Origin: AB-629-J13 sp964496365 | Lineage (GTDB): Bacteria > Fidelibacterota > Marinisomatia > Marinisomatales > AB-629-J13 | Length of the DNA: 18,376 nt | Assembly: GCA_964496365.1 (NCBI GenBank) | Contig: CAZBZK010000029.1 | Coordinates: 1 to 18,376 of the forward strand | Direction: 5' to 3' | Shown: positions 5,687 through 14,161 of the stretch, piece by piece | Numbering within the stretch: the stretch's first letter is position 1 | Layout of the letters: each line of letters begins with the position of its first letter | Notes under the pieces: generated by a model | Database searches by the model: none | Told to the model about the DNA's origin: nothing | Seen by the model: the letters and a program-made list of their open reading frames with translations, nothing else | Translations under genes and position numbers: made by a program

Positions 5687-8083
5687 ATGGCAGAGGCTAT
5701 TGAACTTGATTTGAACACCACGGATATCAGTCAAATAGATCCCAGGGTTAAAGAAACGTTGATAGAACTTCAATCCGGGCAGAAAAAAAATAAAAAGTTT
5801 TCCATACCAACGCAATATACCACCCATGTTTATTATGATGGTGATTCATTGGGAGGAAACGTATTAAAACAAAAATATCTCGCACCGTGGGAAATCCATC
5901 CTTGGGAGTTATGGGAACGGCAAGCAATCGCCTTATCCTCAGTTGAAAAAACGAAAACTTTGCAAGATAAATGGAAAACTAAATTTTTTGATGCTTTAGA
6001 AGATTTTAAATTTGTCCCCGGTGGTCGCATCATGCATGGGGCTGGAAGAGATGATATTACCACAACCTTGAACAATTGTTATGTAGTGGGAATTGAAAAT
6101 GATTCGGTAAAGAGTATTTATCAAACTATCAATGATGAGGCACTTACGTATAAATATGGTGGGGGTTGCGGTCACGATTTATCCATACTTCGTCCATCTG
6201 GTGATCAGATAAATGGTACAGGTGGATTTTCTTGTGGACCCACAGGATTTATGAATTTGTTCAGTGAAAATACAAATACAATCGCTCAGCATGGACGACG
6301 TGGTGCAAATATGCAAACATTGAGAGTGGATCATCCTGATATTGAAAAATTTATCAGTATCAAAACTGGTGATATCAATATGGTAAAGTATTCCAATATA
6401 TCTGTTTTATTAACCCATGATTTTATGAAAGCAGTTGAAGCAGACACTACCTTTGATTTGGTGTATAAAGGGAAGACTTATAACACAGTTTCCGCCAGAA
6501 AATTATGGGATAAAATTATCCACCACGCTCACGCTAGTGCTGAACCGGGACTACTTTTTTGGGATACGATGAAAGAATATCACAATGCAGAATATACCAG
6601 TCCGCTGGAGTCAACCAATCCATGTGCTGAACAACCCCTCCCTAACGGTGGATGTTGTAATTTAGGTGCGGTAAATTTGGAACGATTTGTAGATGAAAAG
6701 GGGAATTTTCAAATAGAGTCCTTTAAAGAAATTGTGAGTGTGGGAACTCGCTTTCTTGATAATGTCATTGATTATAATATGGATAGACATGCCTTGGATA
6801 TCCAGAAAAAAAATGCTGAAATGGATCGCCGAATTGGATTGGGCATTCTTGGTTTAGGGGATATGTTGGTGAAAATGCAGATTAAATACGACAGTATTGA
6901 TGCATTGCAAACTGTGGATCAAATTATGAAAATATTTCGTGATACAGCGTATGAGACCAGCATCCATCTTGCTACAGAAAAAAATTCTTTTCCTAACTTT
7001 GATTGGAAAGGATATTCAAATAGTAAGTTTATCCAAAGTCTTCCTAAAAAATTACAAAGCAAAATACAACAGCATGGAATCAGAAATTCAACCATCACCA
7101 CCGTCGCACCCACAGGCTCAGGGGCTATTGTCTCCCGTGTGACTTCCGGTATTGAACCCATTTTTGCAACCTCTTACAATCGGCGTGTGAAGAAAAATGA
7201 TGGGGATGGCAAGACATTTAATGAGTACAAAGTAATTCATCCTATCATTAAAAAACTTTTTACTGATGATAAAAACCTACCGGATTATGTCATCACTGCC
7301 CACACGATTGACCCATTTTTTCGGGTAAAAATGCAGGGAATAGTTCAAAAATATATTGACAGTTCGATTTCATCCACGGTTAATCTTCCAAATAATGTAT
7401 CGAAAGAAACCGTTGCTGATATTTATATGACAGCCTATAAATCTCAATTAAAGGGAATTACCGTATATCGGGAAGGCTCGAGAGAAGGAATATTAATCAC
7501 TGAACAAAAGGATGATGATAAAAAGATTGAAGCCAAAGCCCATACGGAAATAAAGTCCAGCGGAGAACCTCGAATCAGACCCTCTATCACCTATGGTGAG
7601 ACCAAAAGAATAAGAACCGGTGAGGGAACACTTTACATAACCGTTAACGAAGATGAAAATGGTTTATGTGAAGTGTTTACCGCTATCGGAAAAGCAGGAG
7701 GACATGCCGCCGCTCAATCAGAGGCTATTTCCCGTTTGATTTCTTTAGCATTACGATCCGGTGTAAATCCAAAAGCGATCGTGAAACAGTTAAAAGGTAT
7801 CAGCGGTCCCAATCCCACTTGGGAAGATGGACGTCTTATCTTATCCACTCCGGATGCAATTGGAAAAGCGTTGGACGATTATCTAAATAATAGAAATGTC
7901 AAAAATTCTACCGACAAAAAAAGTCCTACCATAACCATGGCGGAAGAATCTGAAGAAAAATCCAAATATGTGGCTGATTTCACCACAAGAGCTATAACAA
8001 ACTGCCCCGATTGTGGAGGACCCGTACAATTCGAATCAGGATGTATAACCTGTCAGGGATGCGGATATTCCAAGTGTGATTGA
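5687..8083 (+). CDS. nrdJ: Adenosylcobalamin-dependent ribonucleotide reductase (class II)
   Basis: This enzyme reduces ribonucleotides to deoxyribonucleotides using a radical generated from coenzyme B12, and works with or without oxygen. Visible landmarks are redox cysteine 131 in NNCYV, its partner C324 in GGCCNLGAVNL, the radical-site motif N311-P-C313-A-E315, the phosphate-binding PTGSGAIVS (475-483), a TSCPD-type domain near 640-735, and a C-terminal cysteine-rich tail (C773, C776, C786, C789, C792, C797) that shuttles electrons from thioredoxin. At 798 residues it is complete. The N-terminus has no recognisable ATP-cone, so overall-activity control by dATP may be absent. The ATG follows AAAAGGAATTTT, a good ribosome site. 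It stands alone, divergent from the SOS cassette, and ends at a shared terminator. Confidence 0.95.
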   Translation: MAEAIELDLNTTDISQIDPRVKETLIELQSGQKKNKKFSIPTQYTTHVYYDGDSLGGNVLKQKYLAPWEIHPWELWERQAIALSSVEKTKTLQDKWKTKFFDALEDFKFVPGGRIMHGAGRDDITTTLNNCYVVGIENDSVKSIYQTINDEALTYKYGGGCGHDLSILRPSGDQINGTGGFSCGPTGFMNLFSENTNTIAQHGRRGANMQTLRVDHPDIEKFISIKTGDINMVKYSNISVLLTHDFMKAVEADTTFDLVYKGKTYNTVSARKLWDKIIHHAHASAEPGLLFWDTMKEYHNAEYTSPLESTNPCAEQPLPNGGCCNLGAVNLERFVDEKGNFQIESFKEIVSVGTRFLDNVIDYNMDRHALDIQKKNAEMDRRIGLGILGLGDMLVKMQIKYDSIDALQTVDQIMKIFRDTAYETSIHLATEKNSFPNFDWKGYSNSKFIQSLPKKLQSKIQQHGIRNSTITTVAPTGSGAIVSRVTSGIEPIFATSYNRRVKKNDGDGKTFNEYKVIHPIIKKLFTDDKNLPDYVITAHTIDPFFRVKMQGIVQKYIDSSISSTVNLPNNVSKETVADIYMTAYKSQLKGITVYREGSREGILITEQKDDDKKIEAKAHTEIKSSGEPRIRPSITYGETKRIRTGEGTLYITVNEDENGLCEVFTAIGKAGGHAAAQSEAISRLISLALRSGVNPKAIVKQLKGISGPNPTWEDGRLILSTPDAIGKALDDYLNNRNVKNSTDKKSPTITMAEESEEKSKYVADFTTRAITNCPDCGGPVQFESGCITCQGCGYSKCD

Positions 8084-8110
8084 CACTCATACAAAAGAAA
8101 CCTGACTCCT

Positions 8111-8139
8111 AAAAAAAAGCCCCGATTTTCGGGGCTTTT
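8111..8139. terminator. Bidirectional terminator between nrdJ and frr
   Basis: An A-run, a GC-rich stem AGCCCCGA / TCGGGGCT with a 3-base loop, and a T-run form a symmetrical intrinsic terminator. It lies 28 bases after the nrdJ stop and 24 bases after the frr stop on the opposite strand, so it serves both convergent transcripts. Confidence 0.9.
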
Positions 8140-8162
8140 ACATTCTAACTTAAATTAGAGGA

Positions 8163-8720
8163 TTAAATTTCTAATAATTCGTCTTCTTTCGCAGATTGCA
8201 ACTCATCCAAATTACCTACATGGTCATCCGTTATTTTTTGAATATCTCCCTCAGCTCTGTGAATTTCATCCTCCGAAATATGTTCATCATTTTGAGACGT
8301 TTTTAAATGGTGATTGGCATCACGCCTTACATTTCGTACTGCTATTTTTCCTTCTTCGATTAACTGGTGGACATGTTTAATCAATTCCTTTCTCCTCTCT
8401 TCAGAAAGGGGTGGAATGGGGACCAAAACAGCAGTACCATTATTATTTGGAGTTAGACCAAGATTACTTTGCATGATGTTTTTTTCAATCTCAGGAATCA
8501 AGGTTTTTTCATAAGGTTGAATCGATATTAAAGTCGCATCGGGGACGGTAATATTTGAAAGTTGATTCAAGGGCGTAGGTGTCCCATAATAATCCACAGT
8601 CAGTCCATTCAATATCTCTGGATTGGCTCTTCCGGTGCGTACCTTCCCTAATTCCATTCTCGTATGTTGCACCGCTTGATCCATACGATGTTGAGCATCT
8701 TTTATTATATCCTGTATCAT
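8163..8720 (-). CDS. frr: Ribosome recycling factor
   Basis: Ribosome recycling factor splits the post-termination ribosome together with EF-G. The 185-residue length and the whole-length pattern fit the family: helix I with R-x-G-R-A-N-P (the RTGRANP motif near 28-34), the small domain with VDYYGTPTPLNQLSNI, PYEKTLIPEIEKNI, GLTPNNNGT, and the long helices with RRKELIKHVHQLIEEGKIAVRN. It is the last gene of the long minus-strand run, 3 bases after pyrH, and is followed by the bidirectional terminator. Confidence 0.97.
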   Translation of the reverse strand: MIQDIIKDAQHRMDQAVQHTRMELGKVRTGRANPEILNGLTVDYYGTPTPLNQLSNITVPDATLISIQPYEKTLIPEIEKNIMQSNLGLTPNNNGTAVLVPIPPLSEERRKELIKHVHQLIEEGKIAVRNVRRDANHHLKTSQNDEHISEDEIHRAEGDIQKITDDHVGNLDELQSAKEDELLEI

Positions 8721-8723
8721 AAA

Positions 8724-9440
8724 TTAGTCCTGAACTAAGGTACCTAAGTTATTGCCTAAAACAACATCTTTCAAGTAACCAGGCGAATTAATATTAAAAA
8801 CCTGTATTTTTAGTGAATTTTCACTACATAAAGTTATAGCCGTCATATCCATAACCCGTAAATCTTTCTGAAGTACTTCTTTATATGAAATCGTATCAAA
8901 TTTGATTGCATCCGAATACAGTTGTGGGTCTTTATCATAAACACCATTTACTTTGGTTCCTTTCAATACAATTTCTGCTCCCAACTCAGAAGCCCGAAGA
9001 GCTGCACCGGTATCCGTACTAAAAAATGGATTACCTGTTCCTCCTGAAATCAAAACGATTCTACCTTTTTCTAAATGACGCAACGCTCGTCTTCTGATAT
9101 AGGGTTCTGCAATCTGGTCCACTTTTAGAGCTGTGAGTGTTCGGGTTTCGCAGTTAATTTTTTCCAAAGCGTCCTGTAAAGCAATGGAATTCATAATAGT
9201 TGCTAACATCCCTAAATAATCTCCTGTTACTCGATCCATCCCCTTTCCTGCTGCTTGTAATCCTCGGAAAATGTTCCCTGCTCCTATGATAAGACCAATG
9301 GAAACACCTAATTCATAAATGGATTTTACCTCATTTGCTAGATATTCGGCTCGTGTTGGATCAATCCCAAACCCTTTATCCCCGGCTAGAGCTTCTCCAC
9401 TCAATTTTAAAAGGACCCGTCTATAGACAGGCTTATTCAT
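8724..9440 (-). CDS. pyrH: UMP kinase
   Basis: This is the bacterial hexameric UMP kinase of the amino-acid kinase fold, converting UMP to UDP. Visible motifs are KLSGEALAG at the N-terminus, the glycine-rich IIGAGNIFRG, GGTGNPFFSTDTGAALRA, and the nucleotide-binding KGTKVNGVYDKDP. Its 238 residues match the family. It lies 8 bases after tsf and 3 before frr, the widespread rpsB-tsf-pyrH-frr order. In this window it also shares the run with pyrR, pyrB and pyrC, so three pyrimidine-pathway enzymes or regulators could be transcribed together with it. Confidence 0.97.
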   Translation of the reverse strand: MNKPVYRRVLLKLSGEALAGDKGFGIDPTRAEYLANEVKSIYELGVSIGLIIGAGNIFRGLQAAGKGMDRVTGDYLGMLATIMNSIALQDALEKINCETRTLTALKVDQIAEPYIRRRALRHLEKGRIVLISGGTGNPFFSTDTGAALRASELGAEIVLKGTKVNGVYDKDPQLYSDAIKFDTISYKEVLQKDLRVMDMTAITLCSENSLKIQVFNINSPGYLKDVVLGNNLGTLVQD

Positions 9441-9448
9441 AACTATAA

Positions 9449-10054
9449 TTACAGATTAGGATCTTCACCTATGGCAAACCTTATGTAGCGGTTTACCGAA
9501 ATATTTTCACCTAAAGTTGCTATAGTTTCGGTGATAATATCTTGTAGTTTTTTATCTGGGTTTTTAATAAAATTTTGTTCCATCAGACATCCTTCCTGAA
9601 AAAATTTATTCAATCTTCCCTCTACCATTTTTTCTATGATATTTTCAGGTTTACCTGAAGACTTAGCTTGGTCAGCATAAATCTCTTTTTCTCTGTCAAT
9701 GATAGTTTGAGAAACAAGGTCTCTGGAAATGGCGATGGGATTTGTAGCGGCAATCTGCATGGAAACATTATGTGCTAATTCCTTGAATTCTTCTGTTTTT
9801 GCTACAAAATCCGTTTCACATCCCAACTCCAATAAGACTCCCAACCGACTACCCTGATGAATGTAGGAATATATCATTCCTTCCATAGCAGCTCGGGATA
9901 CTTTTTTCTCAGCTTTTGCAATTCCACTTTTACGTAAAAAGTCAACTGCCTTACTTAAATCTCCAGAGGATTCTACCAGTGCATGTTTACAATCCATCAT
10001 TCCTGCACCTGTTTTTTCTCTTAATTCTTTCACTAATTGTGCATTTACTGTCAT
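9449..10054 (-). CDS. tsf: Elongation factor Ts, short form
   Basis: EF-Ts is the nucleotide exchange factor for EF-Tu. It begins with the UBA-like helix bundle LVKELREKTGAGMMDCKHAL and has the hallmark TDFV motif at 81-84 (ELGCETDFVAKTEEF), which contacts EF-Tu. At 201 residues it is the short, single-core form found in Thermus and cyanobacteria, not the 283-residue E. coli form with a duplicated core and coiled-coil. It starts 4 bases after the rpsB stop. Confidence 0.95.
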   Translation of the reverse strand: MTVNAQLVKELREKTGAGMMDCKHALVESSGDLSKAVDFLRKSGIAKAEKKVSRAAMEGMIYSYIHQGSRLGVLLELGCETDFVAKTEEFKELAHNVSMQIAATNPIAISRDLVSQTIIDREKEIYADQAKSSGKPENIIEKMVEGRLNKFFQEGCLMEQNFIKNPDKKLQDIITETIATLGENISVNRYIRFAIGEDPNL

Positions 10055-10058
10055 AGGT

Positions 10059-11042
10059 CTATTTCTTTTCTTCTTTTAATTCTTTGGAGGGATCATCCTT
10101 CTCCTTTGGTTCATCTCCAGATGTTTCATCGGATTCACCCTCATCAATGGTTTCTTCATTACTTTCTGAATGGTCTGATTCGGTTGAGTCCTGCTCTTCC
10201 GATTCCACTTCCGTATCTCCTTTGCCTAACGATAATTCTTCACCCGAATTTTCAGATGAGGATGTATCACTATTTCCGTCTCCGGGTAGTGATGTTACTG
10301 CATCAGGTGTCTCGTTTTTATCTGACTCAGTCTCGCCAACTTCTTGATCCGATCCACCCTTCATTTCATTTCTAACTGTGATGATTCCATCAGCAATAGA
10401 TGAAATAATGAGTTGAATCGTGCGGATAGAGTCATCGTTTGCAGGAATTGGATAATCTATGGGTCTCGGGTCCGTATTGGAATCGACGATGGCAACAATT
10501 GGAATTTCTAACCGTTTTGCTTCTTTAATGACCGTAGCTTCATGGTTTGCATCAACAACAACCAAAACATCCGGGAGCCGACGCATATCTTTAATACCTC
10601 TGTGTTGGTCTGATAACTTAATGCGTTCTCTATTCAGCATTTGAATTTCTTTTTTAGTCAGATTTTCATAAATACTGGAACCTTCTTTTTCCAACATTTG
10701 AAGTCGTTTAATACTTTTTTTAATGGTAGAAAAATTTGTCAAAGTACCACCCAGCCATCGTTCTACAACATAATACATACGGCATTTGTCGGCTTCTTGT
10801 TGAACAATGTCTTTGGCTTGTTTTTTGGTACCAATAAATAATATTTCCCCTTTATTTCTGACAGTATCCTGAAGAAATTGAATGGCATTATTGAGGTTTT
10901 TGATGGTCTCTTCTAAATTAATAATATGAACACCATTTTTTACCATCAAAACATAGGGTTCATAATGAGGATTCCATTTACTGGTAACGTGACCAAAATG
11001 AGCTCCGGTCTTTAGCAAATCATCAAATTTTATTACTGACAT
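10059..11042 (-). CDS. rpsB: Ribosomal protein S2 with long acidic C-terminal tail
   Basis: This is a 30S subunit protein needed for late assembly and for S1 binding. Residues 1 to about 226 are a normal S2: FDDLLKTGAHFGH, KWNPHYEPYV, GVHIINLEET, ERWLGGTLTNF, and PDVLVVVDANHE...PIVAIVDSNTDP. The ATG at 11042 begins MSVIKF, the family start, 4 bases after the rpsI stop. Upstream in-frame codons to 11111 would only overlap rpsI and are rejected. After the S2 core come about 100 residues of low complexity rich in Glu, Asp, Ser and Thr: about 37 of the last 102 are acidic, ending in a lysine-rich patch. E. coli S2 has 241 residues; this one has 327. The tail is probably disordered, with unknown role. 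Confidence 0.96.
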   Translation of the reverse strand: MSVIKFDDLLKTGAHFGHVTSKWNPHYEPYVLMVKNGVHIINLEETIKNLNNAIQFLQDTVRNKGEILFIGTKKQAKDIVQQEADKCRMYYVVERWLGGTLTNFSTIKKSIKRLQMLEKEGSSIYENLTKKEIQMLNRERIKLSDQHRGIKDMRRLPDVLVVVDANHEATVIKEAKRLEIPIVAIVDSNTDPRPIDYPIPANDDSIRTIQLIISSIADGIITVRNEMKGGSDQEVGETESDKNETPDAVTSLPGDGNSDTSSSENSGEELSLGKGDTEVESEEQDSTESDHSESNEETIDEGESDETSGDEPKEKDDPSKELKEEKK

Positions 11043-11046
11043 AATA

Positions 11047-11439
11047 TTACCGTTTTGAAAATTGAAACTGTTTTCTAGCTCCAGGTTGACCATATTTTTT
11101 ACGTTCAACACGTCTAGAGTCTCGGGTTAGATACCCTCCGGTTCTCAATATTTTTCTATAATCTTCATTGACCTGAAGTAATGCTCTGGCGATTCCAAGC
11201 CTAAGCGCTCCAGCTTGCCCTGTTAATCCTCCTCCTTTAACCTGAGCTTGAATATCATAACTATCCATTGATTCTACTGCATGAAGTGGTTGAGTAACTA
11301 CCATGCCAAGAGGTCCTCGACATAAATAATCATTGTAAGGTTGACCATTTATGGTAATTTTTCCTTTCCCCGGACTTAAATAAACTCGGGCAATGGAACT
11401 TTTTCTTCTCCCTGTACCATAGTAAGATGATTTAGACAT
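11047..11439 (-). CDS. rpsI: Ribosomal protein S9
   Basis: This is a 30S head protein whose C-terminal tail reaches the P-site tRNA. The family landmarks are all present: YYGTGRRKSSIARVYL, the KGGGLTGQAGALRLGIARAL glycine-rich stretch, LTRDSRRVERKKYGQPGARK and the invariant C-terminal SKR. At 130 residues it is full length. Its ATG abuts the rplM stop (TAA then ATG), giving the conserved L13-S9 pair with translational coupling likely. Confidence 0.98.
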   Translation of the reverse strand: MSKSSYYGTGRRKSSIARVYLSPGKGKITINGQPYNDYLCRGPLGMVVTQPLHAVESMDSYDIQAQVKGGGLTGQAGALRLGIARALLQVNEDYRKILRTGGYLTRDSRRVERKKYGQPGARKQFQFSKR

Positions 11440-11868
11440 TTAAAATTCCAATTTTTTCGGGTTTTGAGCTTGATGGGGATGTTCACTCCCTGCATAAACT
11501 TTTAAATGAGTGTTAATTTTCCGTCCCAATCGATTATGGGGTAACATACCTTTCACCGCATTTTGAACTATTCTCTCAGGATTGGTTTTTCGTATCAATT
11601 TAACATTTTTAAATGATTTTGAACCGGGATAACCAGAATGCTTAAAATATTCTTTATCTGTTTCTTTTTTACCGGTGACTCTAATTTTCTCTGCGTTTAT
11701 CACAACCACACAATCTCCCATATCCATGTGGGGAGTGAAACTTGGTTTATGTTTTCCACGTAGTATTTGTGCGATACGACTGGCAAAACGACCTAGCACT
11801 TGACCGTCCGCATCAGCGATCCACCATTGATGATTTATCTCTGATAGTTTGATTGATCTTGTTTTCAT
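11440..11868 (-). CDS. rplM: Ribosomal protein L13
   Basis: This is an early-assembling 50S protein. Its 142 residues have the family pattern: WWIADADGQVLGRFASRIAQILRGKHK near the N-terminus, GDCVVVINAEKIRVTGKK, then AVKGMLPHNRLGR and KVYAGSEHPHQAQNP. It directly precedes rpsI without spacing. It lies 56 bases after pyrC, the largest gap inside the minus-strand run, and that gap holds promoter-like boxes and an inverted repeat. It may therefore be both co-transcribed with the pyr genes and started independently. Confidence 0.98.
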   Translation of the reverse strand: MKTRSIKLSEINHQWWIADADGQVLGRFASRIAQILRGKHKPSFTPHMDMGDCVVVINAEKIRVTGKKETDKEYFKHSGYPGSKSFKNVKLIRKTNPERIVQNAVKGMLPHNRLGRKINTHLKVYAGSEHPHQAQNPKKLEF

Positions 11869-11881
11869 AATTATTGTAACG

Positions 11882-11924
11882 AATAAAGCCGATGAAGATA
11901 GTACTCTTTATTATAGAATGTCAA
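11882..11924 (-). promoter_or_regulatory. Possible internal promoter and leader hairpin before rplM
   Basis: A consensus -35 box TTGACA (11919-11924, minus strand) directly follows the pyrC stop. TATCTT (11895-11900) lies 18 bases downstream as a moderate -10. A TATAAT also occurs at 11910-11915, but too close to TTGACA to be its partner. The inverted repeat AATAAAG ... CTTTATT (11906-11912 with 11882-11888) spans the area and could fold in the transcript. This may give the ribosomal genes expression independent of PyrR control. Confidence 0.35.
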
Positions 11925-13211
11925 CTAAGAAAATAATATGTTTTTTGATATCACATGGGTTACTTCACCCACAAGTGTTTCTCCAATAAAAGGACTATTT
12001 CTGGATTTGGAATAAATATGGTCCAATCCAAATACCCATTTTTTGTGGGGGTCTATAATCGCTATCTCGGCATTGGTTCCTCTTTTGAAAAGATCTGTTT
12101 CAAATCCCATAATGTTCCGAGGGTTGACTGTCAGTAAACAAATTATCTCTATAATATCAAGCTCATCTTTTAATACTTTATGGATGGCTCCAAAACAGGA
12201 TTCCAATCCGATCATCCCGAACGGAGCCTCGTTAAAATCTGCTTCTTTTTCTTCTACAGTATGGGGAGCATGGTCGGTGGCTATACAGGTGATAATTCCC
12301 TCTTTTATTGCAGAAATCAGTGCTTTTCTGTCTTTTTCTGTTCTAATCGGTGGAGCTACTTTGAATGATGTGTCAAATGATTTTAAAGAATCATGATTAA
12401 AAAATAAATGGTGGGGAGTTACTTCCGCCGAAACCGATTTCGAAAACTCCAATGTTTTCCTTAAATGTTCAATACTTCTTTCGGCAGAGACATGGGGAAC
12501 GTGAAGATGAGTTTTGGTGAGGGAACTCAGTTCTAAATCCCGGTTCACCATAGATGATTCTGCTATATCCGGATTACCAGCCAATCCAATCTCTGCTGAA
12601 ACCATTCCTTCATGCATCACACCATTCTTACGAATACAAGGATCTTCTGCATGATTAATGACTGGAACGCCAAACATTTTAGCATATTCACATGCTAACC
12701 GAAAAACCTGACCATCTGAAACCGGAAGTCCGTCATCACTGAACGCAACTGCTCCTGCACTTACCATACTCCCCATTTCAGTTAATTCTTTTCCAGCTTG
12801 ATTTTTCGTGATTGCTCCGATGGGATGTACATGAACAGGAAGGGTTTCGGATTTTTCCATGATAAAACGAATGGATTCCGGTGAATCCATAGGGGGATCG
12901 GTATTAGGCATAACGCAGACCCTTGTAAATCCACCTGCCAGAGCAGCATTACAACCGGTTACCAGTGTTTCCTTATCCTCACGCCCCGGTTCACGGAAAT
13001 GGACATGCACATCACAAAAACCATGAGTGATAATTTTTCCAGAACAATCAATAGAGGGAATGTCTTCCTGTGGTTTAGATTTAAGTATGGCTTCAATTTT
13101 CCCATTTTTTATCCAGACGTGGCCTGCAAATGACTTTTTGGAATGTGGATCAATAATGGTACCATTTTTCAATAAAAAAGATTTAGGCTGTTTTTTATGC
13201 TTCATTTTCAT
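11925..13211 (-). CDS. pyrC: Dihydroorotase, class I
   Basis: Dihydroorotase interconverts carbamoyl aspartate and dihydroorotate, the third step of pyrimidine synthesis. It is an amidohydrolase barrel with metal and catalytic residues visible: H69 and H71 in DVHVHFREPG (67-76), D159 in FSDDG, H187 in INHAED, H240 in HVPHVS, and catalytic D313 in ATDHAPHT. The use of Asp at 159 and the 428-residue length place it with the class I enzymes of the Bacillus/Aquifex type rather than the shorter E. coli type. It begins 11 bases after pyrB; a second in-frame ATG two codons on is an equal start candidate. Class I enzymes often associate with aspartate transcarbamylase, the adjacent gene product. Confidence 0.96.
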   Translation of the reverse strand: MKMKHKKQPKSFLLKNGTIIDPHSKKSFAGHVWIKNGKIEAILKSKPQEDIPSIDCSGKIITHGFCDVHVHFREPGREDKETLVTGCNAALAGGFTRVCVMPNTDPPMDSPESIRFIMEKSETLPVHVHPIGAITKNQAGKELTEMGSMVSAGAVAFSDDGLPVSDGQVFRLACEYAKMFGVPVINHAEDPCIRKNGVMHEGMVSAEIGLAGNPDIAESSMVNRDLELSSLTKTHLHVPHVSAERSIEHLRKTLEFSKSVSAEVTPHHLFFNHDSLKSFDTSFKVAPPIRTEKDRKALISAIKEGIITCIATDHAPHTVEEKEADFNEAPFGMIGLESCFGAIHKVLKDELDIIEIICLLTVNPRNIMGFETDLFKRGTNAEIAIIDPHKKWVFGLDHIYSKSRNSPFIGETLVGEVTHVISKNILFS

Positions 13212-13222
13212 TCTAATAAATT

Positions 13223-14161
13223 CTAATCCCTTTCCGAAGGTAATTTTTGCCCCAGAAGTAAATAAAGAATTGCCATTCTTGATGCGACTCCATTTAACAC
13301 CTGATTTAAAATAATAGCGTGTTTTCCATCCGCAATATCGCTGTCAATTTCGATTCCCCTGTTCATGGGACCTGGATGCATGATGACAAGTTGTTTATCG
13401 TGACTTTCCATTCGTTCTGAAGTTATACCAAACAGTGACCTGTATTCTCTCACTGACGGAATAAGTTTTTGACCCATCCGTTCAAGTTGTAACCGCAGGA
13501 CAATGATTGCATCTGCCCAATCGATTACATCATCAATGGAATACGAAACTTTTGCTGGTAAAACCTCTACATTCAACGGTAACAAAGTCGGTGGTCCGCA
13601 TATGGTTACTTCGGCACCCATAGTTGTTAAACCATAAATATTACTTCGTGCAACTCTGCTATGTGCTATATCTCCGATGATTCCAACTTTCAAATCTTTC
13701 AAGAAACCAAACTTTTCATGGAGACTCATCATATCTAAAATGGATTGAGTGGGGTGTTCATGCATCCCATCACCTGCATTTATAACTACAGCATCCACAA
13801 ATTCAGTTAATTTGAGTGCGGATCCCGGAACAGGATGTCGCATGACTACTGCATCAATCTTCATTGCCTCTAAATTTTGCACCGTATCTTTAAATGACTC
13901 TCCTTTTTTTAAACTGCTACCCGATCCGGAAAAATTCACGATGTCTGCACTCAACCGTTTTTGGGCAAGTTCAAAACTGATACGTGTCCGGGTTGAATTT
14001 TCAAAAAATAGATTCACAATGGTGTGTCCCTGCAGTGATGGTACTCTCTTTATAGGGCGATCTAAAACTTCCCTAAATTGAAATGCTGTATCGATAATGG
14101 TTTGGATATCTTCACCGGGGTAGTTTTTCAATCCCAATAAATGACGATTACTCAGCATCAT
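13223..14161 (-). CDS. pyrB: Aspartate carbamoyltransferase catalytic subunit
   Basis: This enzyme joins carbamoyl phosphate and aspartate, the committed step of pyrimidine synthesis. The carbamoyl-phosphate motif FFENSTRTRISFE, the DAVVMRHP strand, NAGDGMHEHPTQ, and HPGPMNRG are all present. The ATG at 14161 is chosen because the conserved N-terminus MLSNRHLLGL follows at once and AAAAGG lies 5 bases before it. The ATG at 14158 is equally possible, and upstream codons to 14227 lie inside pyrR. The gene overlaps the end of pyrR by 14 bases, so coupling is expected. No regulatory pyrI gene is adjacent, so control is probably at transcription through PyrR. Confidence 0.96.
   Translation of the reverse strand: MMLSNRHLLGLKNYPGEDIQTIIDTAFQFREVLDRPIKRVPSLQGHTIVNLFFENSTRTRISFELAQKRLSADIVNFSGSGSSLKKGESFKDTVQNLEAMKIDAVVMRHPVPGSALKLTEFVDAVVINAGDGMHEHPTQSILDMMSLHEKFGFLKDLKVGIIGDIAHSRVARSNIYGLTTMGAEVTICGPPTLLPLNVEVLPAKVSYSIDDVIDWADAIIVLRLQLERMGQKLIPSVREYRSLFGITSERMESHDKQLVIMHPGPMNRGIEIDSDIADGKHAIILNQVLNGVASRMAILYLLLGQKLPSERD

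Noticed and set aside
10037..10375. Two plus-strand open frames, one very serine-rich, opposite the rpsB 3' end
   Set aside because: They are the mirror of the repetitive GAx/TCx codons of the acidic S2 tail and carry no start signals.
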